Source: Lacticaseibacillus nasuensis JCM 17158 (lineage in GTDB: Bacteria; Bacillota; Bacilli; Lactobacillales; Lactobacillaceae). From it: DNA of 43,596 nucleotides. The position numbers and the translations under genes were made by a program. The notes under the pieces are model-generated. The model had not been told where the DNA came from. It did not search any database and saw only the letters and a list, made by a program, of their open reading frames with translations. Where the stretch lies: contig NZ_AZDJ01000013.1 of NCBI RefSeq assembly GCF_001434705.1, positions 1 to 43,596 of the forward strand, given 5' to 3'. Numbering within the stretch: position 1 is the first letter of the stretch; every line of letters starts with the position of its first letter. Below are positions 29,953 to 38,451 of the stretch, in pieces.

Positions 29953-30999
29953 ATGGATCTGAAATCACGCTTAGAGGCACTGCGCGATGAGAACCAGCAA
30001 AAGATTCACCATATCTCTGATCTCGACGAATTAAACCAGGTGCGCGTCAGCCTGCTTGGCAAGAAAGGCCCGATTACCGAGGTGTTGCGCGGCATGCGCG
30101 ACTTAGCCCCGGAAGAGCGGCCGAAGGTGGGCGAGTTTGCCAACCAAATCAAGGCCGAACTCCAAGCCAACCTGCAAGAGCGCCGCGCCGCCTTGGAAGC
30201 GGCCATGATTCAAAAACGCCTCGAGCAGGAAACCATCGACGTCACCTTACCCGGCGATGAAGTGGTGGCCGGCACGCCGCACATCTTGCAGCAAATCATG
30301 GACGACGTGGAAGAATTCTTCATCGGCCAAGGCTATCAAGTCATCGACGGCCCCGAAGTCGAAGAGGACCACTACAACTTCGAGATGTTGAACATCCCAA
30401 AGGACCACCCGGCGCGCGACATGCAAGACACGTTTTACATCGATTCGCAGCTGTTGATGCGCTCGCAAACCAGCCCGGTGCAGGCGCGGACGTTAGAGAA
30501 GCACGACTTCAGCAAGGGCCCGCTGAAAATGATCAGCCCCGGCCGCGTCTACCGCCGCGATACCGACGACGCCACGCATAGTCACCAGTTTCACCAAATC
30601 GAAGGCCTCGTCATCGACCGCCACATCACCATGGCTGACTTGAAGGGGACGTTGTTGGCGCTGGCGCAGCACGTCTTTGGCGCCGAGCGCAAGATTCGCC
30701 TGCGCCCGAGCTTTTTCCCGTTCACCGAGCCGAGTGTTGAAGTCGACGTGTCGTGCTTCCGGTGCGGCGGCGTCGGCTGTGCCATTTGCAAGTACTCCGG
30801 CTGGATCGAAGTCCTTGGGGCCGGCATGGTGCACCCGAACGTCTTGACCGCCGCCGGGGTGGACGCCGATGTGTATGGCGGGTTCGCCTTTGGCCTTGGC
30901 CCGGATCGGTTTGCGATGCTGAAATACGGCATCGACGACATTCGCAGCTTCTACCAAGGCGATGTCCGCTTCTTGCGCCAATTCCAACAGGAGGGTTAA
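29953..30999 (+). CDS. pheS: phenylalanyl-tRNA synthetase alpha subunit
   Basis: A 348-residue class II synthetase alpha subunit. Residues 1-85 form the coiled-coil tRNA-binding arm, then class II motif 1, motif 2 ([12 protein letters not shown] ... [29 protein letters not shown]) and motif 3 ([20 protein letters not shown]). [13 protein letters not shown] binds phenylalanine; [19 protein letters not shown] is a Cys-rich loop also seen in other bacterial PheS. AAAGGAAG precedes ATG 29953. Together with PheT it charges tRNA-Phe as an alpha2-beta2 tetramer. Confidence 0.97.
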   Translation: MDLKSRLEALRDENQQKIHHISDLDELNQVRVSLLGKKGPITEVLRGMRDLAPEERPKVGEFANQIKAELQANLQERRAALEAAMIQKRLEQETIDVTLPGDEVVAGTPHILQQIMDDVEEFFIGQGYQVIDGPEVEEDHYNFEMLNIPKDHPARDMQDTFYIDSQLLMRSQTSPVQARTLEKHDFSKGPLKMISPGRVYRRDTDDATHSHQFHQIEGLVIDRHITMADLKGTLLALAQHVFGAERKIRLRPSFFPFTEPSVEVDVSCFRCGGVGCAICKYSGWIEVLGAGMVHPNVLTAAGVDADVYGGFAFGLGPDRFAMLKYGIDDIRSFYQGDVRFLRQFQQEG

Positions 31000-31002
31000 C
31001 CC

Positions 31003-33414
31003 GTGAACGTCTCGTATGAATGGTTAAAAGAATTAGTTGATGTGTCGGTCAGCCCGGAAGAGTTGATGGACAAGGTGTCGCGCACCGGGATCGAAGTCGA
31101 TAGCGTGACCCGGCTGGGCGAGGGCTTGAAAAAAGTCGTCGTCGGCAAGGTCGCATCCCTGCGCGATCACCCGGATTCCGATCACCTGAAGATTGCCATG
31201 GTGGACACCGGCGATGACGAATTGCGCCAAATCGTCTGCGGTGCGCCAAACATCGAAGCCGGTCAAACCGTGGTGGTGGCCTTACCAGGCGCCCGCATCG
31301 GCGGCAACGAAAAAATTAAGCGCGGCAAGATGCGCGGCGTCGTGTCCGATGGCATGATTTGCGCGCTGCAGGAACTCGGCTTCAGCGACGCCATTGCGCC
31401 GAAGTCCTTTGACGCCGGCATCTATGTTTTTGATGAGCCGTTGACCCCCGGTAGCGACGCCTTAGCCGCATTGGGGATGGACGACGCGGTGCTGGATTTT
31501 GAAATCACGCCAAACCGCGCGGATGCCCTGGGCATGCGCGGGGTGGCCTGGGAAGTCGGCGCCACTTATGGCAACAAGCCGCACTTCACCGACCAGCCCG
31601 TGACCGAAACCGGCAAGCCGGTGAGCGATTACCTCACCGCCACGGTGGCCGATCCCACCGACGCGCCGGCGTACCAAATGCGCGTCGTCGACAACATCAC
31701 GATCAAGGACAGCCCGCTGTGGCTGCAGCGCCGGCTGTGGAACGCCGGGGTGCGGCCAATCAATAATATTGTCGACGTCACCAACTTGATCATGCTGGGT
31801 TACGGCCAGCCGCTGCACGCCTTTGACTACGCCAAGCTCGGCAGCCAGGAGATTCTCGTGCGCCGCGCCAAGGCCGGCGAAGCCTTGACGACGCTTGATG
31901 GCAACGACCACGAGCTTGATCCCGATGATATCGTCATCACCAACGGCCAGCAGCCGGTGGCCTTGGCCGGCGTCATGGGTGGGTTGAATTCCGAAATTAC
32001 CGCGACGACGACCACCGTGGTCATCGAAAGCGCGATGTTTGCCCCGACCAACATCCGCAAAACCGCGCTGAAGTACAACCTGCGCTCGCAGGCCTCCAGC
32101 CGCTTTGAAAAAGGCGTGGACGTTGGCAGCATCAACTTGGCGTTGGACGAAGCCGCGCGGCTAATGGCCGAGCTCGGCGACGGCACCGTCGCCACCGGGA
32201 CGCTGAGTGCCACGGCAGTCAAGCCGGAGCCGACGGTGGTGGATATTTCGCTGGATCGCATCAACCACGTGTTGGGCACCAGCCTGGATGCCGCCACGGT
32301 CACGGGGATTTTTGAGCAGCTGGGCTTTGGCGTCACCGAGGCGGACGGCCTGTTTGCCGTCGCCGTGCCGACGCGGCGCTGGGACATTCACATCGAGGCC
32401 GATTTGATCGAGGAAGTCGCCCGGATTTACGGCTACGACAATCTGCCGAATACCTTGCCGACCACCACGATGACCATCGGCGCCTTCACGCCGCAACAAG
32501 CGCGCCTGCGCCGCACGCGGCGCCTGCTGGAAGGCCTCGGCCTCACTCAGGCCATCACCTACAGTCTGGTCAGCGACGAGCAGGCCGGCTGGTTTGAGTT
32601 GACGCCAAGCGAGCAAACCGCCGTTGCCTTTCCGATGACCACCGACCATTCGGCCTTGCGCCGCAACTTGTTGGCCGGGTTGATCGACGCGGTGCAGTAT
32701 AATCTCGCCCGCAAGCAAACCGACATCGCCTTGTACGAACAAGGGCGGGTCTTCCCGCGCTCGGCTGGCCACAGCCGGCCGGAGGAAAACGAGTACGTCG
32801 CCGGCGTGTTGACCGGCAACTTGCTGAGCAAAACCTGGCACCAAGCCGCCCAAGCCGTCGATTTTTACGCGGTGAAGGGGATTGTGGCGCATTTGCTGGC
32901 CGATTTTCGCCTGGCAACGCCGGTGCAATACCTGCCATTGACCACCGATGCGCACCTACACCCGGGGCAAAGCGCCAAGCTGATGCTGGGGGGCGAAACC
33001 ATTGGCTTGATTGGCCGCTTGCACCCGGCGTTTGAACAAGCCGAAGGACTGCCGGCGACGTATGTTTTCGAGCTGAACCTCTCCGCGTTGATGAAAACCG
33101 ACCGCGCTGAAGTGCTGGCGCAGCCCGCGCCGAAGTTCCCGGCGGTGACGCGCGATATTGCCATTCAGGTGGCCAAGACGGTGGATAACGCCACCATCGA
33201 GGCGACGATTCGCGCCGCGGGTGGCAAGTACCTGCAGTCCATCACCTTGTTTGACGTCTACGAAGGCGCGCATATCGCCCCTGGCCAAAAGAGTCTGGCC
33301 TACACGTTGACCTACCTAAACGAAGCGGCCACGCTGACGGACGAGCAGGTGACCACGGCCTTTGACAAGGTCGTCGCCGCCTTGCAGGAACACGTCGGCG
33401 CCAGCATCCGCTAG
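31003..33414 (+). CDS. pheT: phenylalanyl-tRNA synthetase beta subunit
   Basis: An 803-residue beta subunit of standard length. Domains in order: EMAP-like tRNA-binding fold (about 40-150, VGKVASLRDHPDSDHLKIA), B3/B4 editing domain (about 210-385, hydrolyses Tyr-tRNA-Phe; NNIVDVTNLIMLGYGQPLHA), B5 (about 405-475), catalytic-like core, and the ferredoxin-like anticodon-binding domain at the C-terminus (PKFPAVTRDIAIQV ... FDVYEGAHIAPGQKSLAYTL). GTG 31003 follows AGGAGGG three bases after the pheS stop, so both are made from one T-box-controlled message. Confidence 0.97.
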   Translation: MNVSYEWLKELVDVSVSPEELMDKVSRTGIEVDSVTRLGEGLKKVVVGKVASLRDHPDSDHLKIAMVDTGDDELRQIVCGAPNIEAGQTVVVALPGARIGGNEKIKRGKMRGVVSDGMICALQELGFSDAIAPKSFDAGIYVFDEPLTPGSDALAALGMDDAVLDFEITPNRADALGMRGVAWEVGATYGNKPHFTDQPVTETGKPVSDYLTATVADPTDAPAYQMRVVDNITIKDSPLWLQRRLWNAGVRPINNIVDVTNLIMLGYGQPLHAFDYAKLGSQEILVRRAKAGEALTTLDGNDHELDPDDIVITNGQQPVALAGVMGGLNSEITATTTTVVIESAMFAPTNIRKTALKYNLRSQASSRFEKGVDVGSINLALDEAARLMAELGDGTVATGTLSATAVKPEPTVVDISLDRINHVLGTSLDAATVTGIFEQLGFGVTEADGLFAVAVPTRRWDIHIEADLIEEVARIYGYDNLPNTLPTTTMTIGAFTPQQARLRRTRRLLEGLGLTQAITYSLVSDEQAGWFELTPSEQTAVAFPMTTDHSALRRNLLAGLIDAVQYNLARKQTDIALYEQGRVFPRSAGHSRPEENEYVAGVLTGNLLSKTWHQAAQAVDFYAVKGIVAHLLADFRLATPVQYLPLTTDAHLHPGQSAKLMLGGETIGLIGRLHPAFEQAEGLPATYVFELNLSALMKTDRAEVLAQPAPKFPAVTRDIAIQVAKTVDNATIEATIRAAGGKYLQSITLFDVYEGAHIAPGQKSLAYTLTYLNEAATLTDEQVTTAFDKVVAALQEHVGASIR

Positions 33415-33439
33415 CCCGTAACACGAATGAAATAGTTCA

Positions 33440-33465
33440 GCCGTCGCAATTTGCGGCGGCTTTTT
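33440..33465 (+). terminator. terminator after pheT
   Basis: GCCGTCGCA (33440-33448) pairs with TGCGGCGGC (33452-33460), followed by TTTTT. The T-tract runs into GTATACT, an extended -10-like element for mltG (TATACT 33467-33472), so the operon end and the next promoter overlap. Confidence 0.9.
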
Positions 33466-33506
33466 GTATACTGTTTCTAGTATTGGCACGAACGGAGGAC
33501 GAGTGG

Positions 33507-34667
33507 GTGGACAGACAGTCGCACAATCAAGACACAAGAAAGCGCCGGACCAGGCGTCAGGAACAACGGGTGGTCACGCGCATCGTGCGCTGGATCGTCG
33601 GCATCGTCGTGGTGCTGCTCGTGATCATCGGCATTCTGGGCTATCGCTACATCAAGTCCGCTTTGGCGCCGGTGGATCCGAATTCCAAGGACCGCATTGC
33701 CGTGAAAATCGGCATCGGCAGCTCGACGAAGGCCATCGGCGCCGAGTTGCAGAAAAAAGGCATCATCAAAAGTGGCACGGTGTTCAACTATTACGTGAAG
33801 TTCCATAACGTGGCGGCGTTTAAGGCCGGCACGTACCACTTCAGCAAGGCCGAAACCCTCGACGACATCATTTCCGTCTTGCGGGACGGCGGCGCCCAGG
33901 CCGACGCGGTGGGCACCGTGCTGGTCAAGGAAGGCGCACAAATCAGCGACATCGCCACCACGGTGGATGGGCTGAAGGCCAAGAATCCCAACCTCACCAA
34001 GGCGAAGTTCTTGGCGGTGCTGAAGGACCAAGCCTTTTTCGACCAACTGGCCAAGCGCTACCCGAAGCTGTTGAGTAGCGCCGCGGCGGCTAAGGGGGTC
34101 CGCTATCGCCTGGAAGGCTACCTGTTCCCGGCGACCTACAGCGTGACGGCCAAGGAAACCGCGCAGGAGCTGGTCACCGAAATGGTGGTCAAAGCCGACA
34201 GCGTGATGCAAAGTTATTACACCAGCATCGCCCGGCAAGGCTACAGCGTCCAACAGGTGATGACCTTGGCCTCGCTGGTGGAACGCGAAGGGTCCACCAC
34301 CGCGGATCGCCGCACCATCGCCGGCGTGTTCTTGAACCGCATCGCCGCTAAGATGCCGCTGCAATCCGACTTGTCCGTCATGTACGCGCTGAATACGCAC
34401 AAGGCGCACTTGACCAACAAGGACACGGCGGTGGACTCGCCGTACAACTTGTACGTCCACACTGGCTACGGCCCGGGGCCATTCGACTCACCGAGCGAGA
34501 ATTCGATCACGGCGGTGTTGAGCCCGACCAATCGCAACAAGAAGTACCTGTATTTCGTGGCCAACATGAAAACTGGGGAAATCTTGTACGCGACGACGCG
34601 CGCCCAACACGACGCCAACACGGCCAAGTTTGCCGCCGATAACGCGGCGGCGGCCAGCAGTAAATAA
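33507..34667 (+). CDS. mltG: endolytic murein transglycosylase MltG (YceG-like)
   Basis: A 386-residue membrane-anchored transglycosylase. A basic cytoplasmic N-terminus precedes one membrane helix ([17 protein letters not shown], about 29-46). The extracellular part contains a LysM-like subdomain (about 60-150) and the YceG catalytic domain with E259 in [13 protein letters not shown], then [40 protein letters not shown] and [14 protein letters not shown]. It cuts nascent glycan strands near the membrane and sets their length. GTG 33507 has GGAGG 8 bases upstream; the TTG 33483 frame start has none. Confidence 0.95.
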   Translation: MDRQSHNQDTRKRRTRRQEQRVVTRIVRWIVGIVVVLLVIIGILGYRYIKSALAPVDPNSKDRIAVKIGIGSSTKAIGAELQKKGIIKSGTVFNYYVKFHNVAAFKAGTYHFSKAETLDDIISVLRDGGAQADAVGTVLVKEGAQISDIATTVDGLKAKNPNLTKAKFLAVLKDQAFFDQLAKRYPKLLSSAAAAKGVRYRLEGYLFPATYSVTAKETAQELVTEMVVKADSVMQSYYTSIARQGYSVQQVMTLASLVEREGSTTADRRTIAGVFLNRIAAKMPLQSDLSVMYALNTHKAHLTNKDTAVDSPYNLYVHTGYGPGPFDSPSENSITAVLSPTNRNKKYLYFVANMKTGEILYATTRAQHDANTAKFAADNAAAASSK

Positions 34668-34677
34668 GCACACAACC

Positions 34678-34703
34678 AAAGCGCGACAGCCGTCGCGCTT
34701 TTT
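34678..34703 (+). terminator. terminator between mltG and udk
   Basis: AAGCGCGAC (34679-34687) pairs perfectly with GTCGCGCTT (34692-34700) around AGCC, followed by more Ts. udk starts only 14 bases further, so it is expressed by read-through or from an unseen promoter within mltG. Confidence 0.88.
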
Positions 34704-34716
34704 CATGGGGGCAACC

Positions 34717-35358
34717 ATGCAAAAACCGATCGTCATCGGGGTGACCGGCGGCTCCGCTTCAGGCAAAACCAGCGTGAGCCGCGCCATCTTCGACCATTTC
34801 TCCGGACATTCCGTCGTGTTACTCGCCCAAGACAGCTACTACAAGCACAGCGACCTGCCGTTTGACCAGCGCCGGCTGATCAATTACGATCACCCCTTGG
34901 CCTTCGACACGCCGCTCTTGCTGGCGCAGCTGCAGGCACTCATTCGCGGCGAGGCCATCGACAAGCCGGTGTACGACTACGCCAACCACAACCGCGCCGC
35001 GCTCACCGAGCGCGTCGAGTCGCGCGCCGTGATCATCGTGGAAGGCATCTTGATTCTGGCCGATCCAAAGCTGCGCGACTTGATGGACATCAAGGTCTAT
35101 GTCGATACCGACGACGACATTCGCATCATCCGCCGCATTCGCCGCGACATGGCCGAGCGCGGTCGGGACCTCGCCGACATCATCGACCAGTACCTGGCGA
35201 CGGTGAAGCCGTCTTATCATCAGTTTATCGAACCGACTAAACGCTACGCCGATATCATCATTCCAGAAGGCGGGCAAAACCAGGTGGCCATCGACTTGTT
35301 GGTCACCAAGATCCGCGCCATTTTAGCCGCGCGCGGCCAAGGGGGCGGGGGATTGTAG
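34717..35358 (+). CDS. udk: uridine kinase
   Basis: A 213-residue kinase that phosphorylates uridine and cytidine in pyrimidine salvage. P-loop GGSASGKTS (about residues 9-17); [20 protein letters not shown] and [12 protein letters not shown] are the nucleoside-binding motifs; IIVEGILIL is Walker [21 protein letters not shown] is the lid. ATG 34717 has GGGGG 6-10 bases upstream; ATG 34705 (4 residues longer) would start inside the terminator trail. The mltG-udk-greA order is common in lactobacilli. Confidence 0.95.
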   Translation: MQKPIVIGVTGGSASGKTSVSRAIFDHFSGHSVVLLAQDSYYKHSDLPFDQRRLINYDHPLAFDTPLLLAQLQALIRGEAIDKPVYDYANHNRAALTERVESRAVIIVEGILILADPKLRDLMDIKVYVDTDDDIRIIRRIRRDMAERGRDLADIIDQYLATVKPSYHQFIEPTKRYADIIIPEGGQNQVAIDLLVTKIRAILAARGQGGGGL

Positions 35359-35387
35359 TTGACAAAGCAGGCGAAACTGCTTATCCT
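35359..35387 (+). promoter_or_regulatory. promoter of greA with inverted repeat in the spacer
   Basis: TTGACA (35359-35364) begins directly after the udk stop; TATCCT (35382-35387) follows after 17 bases. The spacer consists almost wholly of AAGCAG-GCGAAA-CTGCTT (35365-35382), an inverted repeat overlapping the -10 edge. Confidence 0.65.
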
Positions 35388-35426
35388 CTACTTCTGAACG
35401 TTATCAATTGAATTGAGGGATAAATC

Positions 35427-35903
35427 ATGGCAGATAAAACATACCCAATGACCGCCGCGGGCAAGCAAAAGCTTGAAGAAGAGCTGGAGAACTTGAAAAC
35501 CGTGCGCCGGCCAGAGGTCATCGAACGGATCAAGGTCGCCCGCGGCTTCGGCGACTTGTCCGAAAACTCCGAATACGAAAGCGCCAAGGACGAGCAGTCG
35601 TCGTTAGAGACCCGCATCGCCCAGGTCGAAACCATGCTGCGCTTCGCCGAAATCATCGACGCCAACGCCGTGGCCGCCGACGAGGTGTCGTTGGGCCGCA
35701 AGGTGAGCTTCGTTGAAGACGGCGACGACGAGGAAGAAACCTACGAAATCGTCGGCGCGGCCGAGGCTGATGCCTTTGGCGGTAAAATCAGCAACGAATC
35801 GCCAATCGCCAAGGGCCTCATCGGCCACAAGGTTGGCGACAAGGTGAGCATCGCCACCCCAGGCGGCAACATGACCGTCAAGATTACCAAGGTTGAAGGA
35901 TAG
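35427..35903 (+). CDS. greA: transcription elongation factor GreA
   Basis: A 158-residue GreA of standard length. The N-terminal antiparallel coiled coil ([20 protein letters not shown] ... [20 protein letters not shown]) carries the acidic tip residues D and E at its turn (DLSENSEYE), which stimulate RNA cleavage in backtracked polymerase; the C-terminal FKBP-like domain has [12 protein letters not shown] and [26 protein letters not shown] site precedes ATG 35427. Its own promoter and terminator make it monocistronic. Confidence 0.97.
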   Translation: MADKTYPMTAAGKQKLEEELENLKTVRRPEVIERIKVARGFGDLSENSEYESAKDEQSSLETRIAQVETMLRFAEIIDANAVAADEVSLGRKVSFVEDGDDEEETYEIVGAAEADAFGGKISNESPIAKGLIGHKVGDKVSIATPGGNMTVKITKVEG

Positions 35904-35922
35904 CGGCAGTCGCCGCTTTTTT
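35902..35922 (+). terminator. terminator after greA
   Basis: AGCGGC-AGTC-GCCGCT followed by Ts and CGTGG; the stem begins within the stop codon. Confidence 0.9.
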
Positions 35923-36007
35923 CGTGGCCAGATTTCGGGCTAAAGCCGTAAGCCCAACTGACTAAGATTCGGTATACTAAAGAGAATCAGTGAAAGGGGG
36001 CGGTGTG

Positions 36008-36715
36008 GTGAGTCGCAGATGGCAAGTGTTTTGGCTGGTAGAACTGGCGCTGTTATTTGGTTTAGGCTTTGAAATCGTGACGAACCCGCCGATTTTCCTG
36101 ACGCTGTTGCTGGGGCTACTCGCGGTGTGGCTGGGCACGCGGGTGCATCACGGCCGCGAAGTGTGGCTCACCGCCGGCACCATCGCGGTGATCGTGGCGG
36201 TGTTCATCAACCCTACCGTGTGGGTGATGCTGTTTCTCGGCGCCGTGGCGGTCTTGAAGTACGCCAACGGGGCGCACGGCTTTGGCCCCTGGGCGAAGAA
36301 ACAATTCGTCGCCGTGGCCACCACCGAGCCGACGCCCAAAGCCGGCAAGAGCATTCGGCACCCGTGGGTCGGGGAGGCGCATATCGGCACCCAGTTGTTT
36401 GAATGGGACGACATTAACCTCACCGTGGCCGCCGGCGACACCATCATCGACCTGGGCAACACCATCTTGCCTAAAGGGGATAATCATGTCGTGATTCGCA
36501 AGGGCTGCGGGAAAACCCGGATCCTGGTGCCGGTGGGCGTCGGGGTCATGGTCAGCCACTCCGGCGCGTTTGGCACCTTGACGATGGCCAACCACGAGCT
36601 GCCGGTGCACATGGAAACCGTGACGCAGTACAGCGATGACTACGACACCGCCACCCGGCGCGTCCACATTCTCACCAACGTGGCGTTTGGTGATGTGGAG
36701 GTGCTGGCGGTATGA
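36008..36715 (+). CDS. liaF: LiaF-like membrane regulator of cell-envelope stress signalling
   Basis: A 235-residue protein with an N-terminal block of three to four membrane helices (VFWLVELALLFGLGFEIV; IFLTLLLGLLAVWLG; VWLTAGTIAVIVAVFI; VWVMLFLGAVAVL) and a C-terminal beta-helical domain (about 120-235) typical of LiaF/VraT: TQLFEWDDINLTVAAGDTII, IDLGNTILPKGDNHVVIRKG. LiaF proteins hold the LiaS kinase inactive without stress. GTG 36008 has GGGGG 7 bases upstream; GTG 36005 and 35990 are alternatives. It overlaps liaS by 4 bases. A TATACT (35973-35978) may be the -10. Confidence 0.88.
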   Translation: MSRRWQVFWLVELALLFGLGFEIVTNPPIFLTLLLGLLAVWLGTRVHHGREVWLTAGTIAVIVAVFINPTVWVMLFLGAVAVLKYANGAHGFGPWAKKQFVAVATTEPTPKAGKSIRHPWVGEAHIGTQLFEWDDINLTVAAGDTIIDLGNTILPKGDNHVVIRKGCGKTRILVPVGVGVMVSHSGAFGTLTMANHELPVHMETVTQYSDDYDTATRRVHILTNVAFGDVEVLAV

Positions 36716-37767
36716 GGCGATTCAATTTATTGTGGCTGTTTATCGTGACGTGGTTGCTGGCGGCGATGCTTGAACTCACCGCCGTCTTCATGGTCACCTA
36801 CGACACGCCGCGCACCACGGCGCAAGCGTTGATGCTGCCGGTGTACCACGCGCCGGTGGTGGCGTATCTCATCGCCGGGTCGGTGATTCTCGCCAGCATT
36901 GTCACGATTTGGGCGTATGCGGCCGCTCGTCGCCAGCGCAGCGCCTTGGCCAGCCGCCTGGCGCAACTGACGACCGGCCACGTCGACGCCCCGGTGCTGG
37001 CGCGTCAGCAGGTGGCCGCCGACTTACTCGGGCCGGACAACGCCCAGCTGCTGGAGCAATTGCGGCAAAAAATGATTCGCCTCCAGCGGGAAATCGAGCG
37101 CTACGCCAACGTGCCGGTTCGCGTGGCCGGTGAAAGCAAGGAAGAAATCCTGACGGCCGAGCGCCACCGCCTGGCGCGGGAGTTGCATGATTCTGTGTCC
37201 CAGCAATTGTTTGCCGCGATGATGATGCTGTCGGCGGTGCGCAGCGTGATGCCCAAGGATGACCCGCAGCTGAAAACGGTGGTTACCATCGAAGGCGTGA
37301 TCAACGAGGCCCAAGCCGAAATGCGGGCGTTGCTGTTGCACCTGCGGCCGACCAACCTTGAAGGCAAATCGCTGAAGGCCGGCATCATCGGCTTGCTGCA
37401 GGAGCTGCAAACCAAGATTCACATCAAGATCACCTGGGAGCTCGACGACGTGCACCTCGGCAGCGCCATTGAGGACAACTTGTTCCGGATTGTTCAGGAG
37501 TTGCTGTCGAACACGCTGCGCCACGCCAAGGCGGACAGCCTTGAGGTATACTTGAAGGCGGTAGGCGGCAACGTGATTTTGCGCGTCGTCGATGATGGGG
37601 TCGGCTTCGACTTGAACGCCGAGCCGCACACCGGCGCCTATGGCCTCGCCAATATTCAAGAGCGCGCCACCAGCGTCGGCGGCACTGCGCGGGTAATTAG
37701 TTTTCCAAATCAAGGCACGACGGTTGAAGTCCGCGTGCCGATGCCAAAGGATGAGCCGAATGATTAA
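36712..37767 (+). CDS. liaS: LiaS-like sensor histidine kinase
   Basis: A 351-residue kinase of the NarX/DesK class. Two membrane helices (residues about 5-25 and 45-68) with a very short extracellular loop make it an intramembrane sensor, as in LiaS/VraS. The phosphoacceptor is H159 in RLARELHDSVSQQLFAAMMM; the ATPase domain has VQELLSNTLRHAKADSLEV and VVDDGVGFDLN, then AYGLANIQERATSVGG. It senses lipid II-cycle or membrane disturbance together with LiaF and phosphorylates LiaR. Its end overlaps liaR by 8 bases. Confidence 0.92.
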   Translation: MRRFNLLWLFIVTWLLAAMLELTAVFMVTYDTPRTTAQALMLPVYHAPVVAYLIAGSVILASIVTIWAYAAARRQRSALASRLAQLTTGHVDAPVLARQQVAADLLGPDNAQLLEQLRQKMIRLQREIERYANVPVRVAGESKEEILTAERHRLARELHDSVSQQLFAAMMMLSAVRSVMPKDDPQLKTVVTIEGVINEAQAEMRALLLHLRPTNLEGKSLKAGIIGLLQELQTKIHIKITWELDDVHLGSAIEDNLFRIVQELLSNTLRHAKADSLEVYLKAVGGNVILRVVDDGVGFDLNAEPHTGAYGLANIQERATSVGGTARVISFPNQGTTVEVRVPMPKDEPND

Positions 37768-38401
37768 AGTATTGATTGTCGATGATCACGAAATGGTGCG
37801 GTTAGGGATCGCCACCTACCTCGGCGTGCAACCCGACTTAACCGTGGTGGGCCAAGCCACCGACGGCCAGGAAGGGCTCGACCTGGCGTTGCAGCTGCGG
37901 CCCGATGTCATCTTGATGGACTTGGTGATGCCGAACATGGATGGCATCACCGCCACCAAGAAGATTCTCGCCACCTGGCCGCAGGCGCGCATTATCATTT
38001 TGACCAGCTTCATCGACGACGAAAAGGTGTACCCGGCCATTGCCGCCGGCGCCGCGAGTTACATCTTGAAAACCGCGACGGCCGAAGAAATCGCCGACGC
38101 CATTCGCAAGACCGCGCAAGGTGAGGCGGTGCTCGAGCCGCAAGTCACCACCAAGATGATGAACCGGATGAGCAAGCGCGCCGAGATTCAGCGCTATGAT
38201 GACCTGACCAACCGTGAGCGCGAGGTGTTACAACTCATCGCCCAAGGCAAGTCCAATCAAGAAATCGCCACGGAATTATTCATCACCTTGAAAACCGTGA
38301 AGACGCATGTGTCCAATATCTTGGCCAAGCTCGAAGTCGAGGACCGCACCCAGGCCGCCATCTACGCCTTCAAGCACCACCTGGTCGAAAAACAGGACTA
38401 A
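37760..38401 (+). CDS. liaR: LiaR-like response regulator (NarL/FixJ family)
   Basis: A 213-residue regulator. Receiver domain: D9-D10 in LIVDDHEMVRLG, phosphoacceptor D54 in VILMDLVMPNMDGITAT, T in IILTSFIDD, K in SYILKTATAEE. C-terminal LuxR-type helix-turn-helix: LTNREREVLQLIAQGKSNQE IATELFITLKTVKTHVSNIL. ATG 37760 has AAGGATG upstream and leaves out the non-conserved residues of the longer frame. It ends the liaFSR operon, which controls the response to wall antibiotics and bacteriocins. Confidence 0.93.
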   Translation: MIKVLIVDDHEMVRLGIATYLGVQPDLTVVGQATDGQEGLDLALQLRPDVILMDLVMPNMDGITATKKILATWPQARIIILTSFIDDEKVYPAIAAGAASYILKTATAEEIADAIRKTAQGEAVLEPQVTTKMMNRMSKRAEIQRYDDLTNREREVLQLIAQGKSNQEIATELFITLKTVKTHVSNILAKLEVEDRTQAAIYAFKHHLVEKQD

Positions 38402-38403
38402 CC

Positions 38404-38445
38404 AAAACTCGCGCCGCCATTGGCAAAATGGCGGCGCGAGTTTTT
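38404..38445. terminator. strong bidirectional terminator between liaR and yfhO
   Basis: AACTCGCGCCGCCATT and AATGGCGGCGCGAGTT are perfect complements with a short loop, flanked by A-rich and T-rich runs, placed between two convergent genes. Confidence 0.93.
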
Positions 38446-38451
38446 AGTGGC

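Noticed and set aside
33477..34460. 327-codon minus-strand frame opposite mltG
   Set aside because: Antisense shadow; mltG has complete catalytic motifs and a ribosome binding site.
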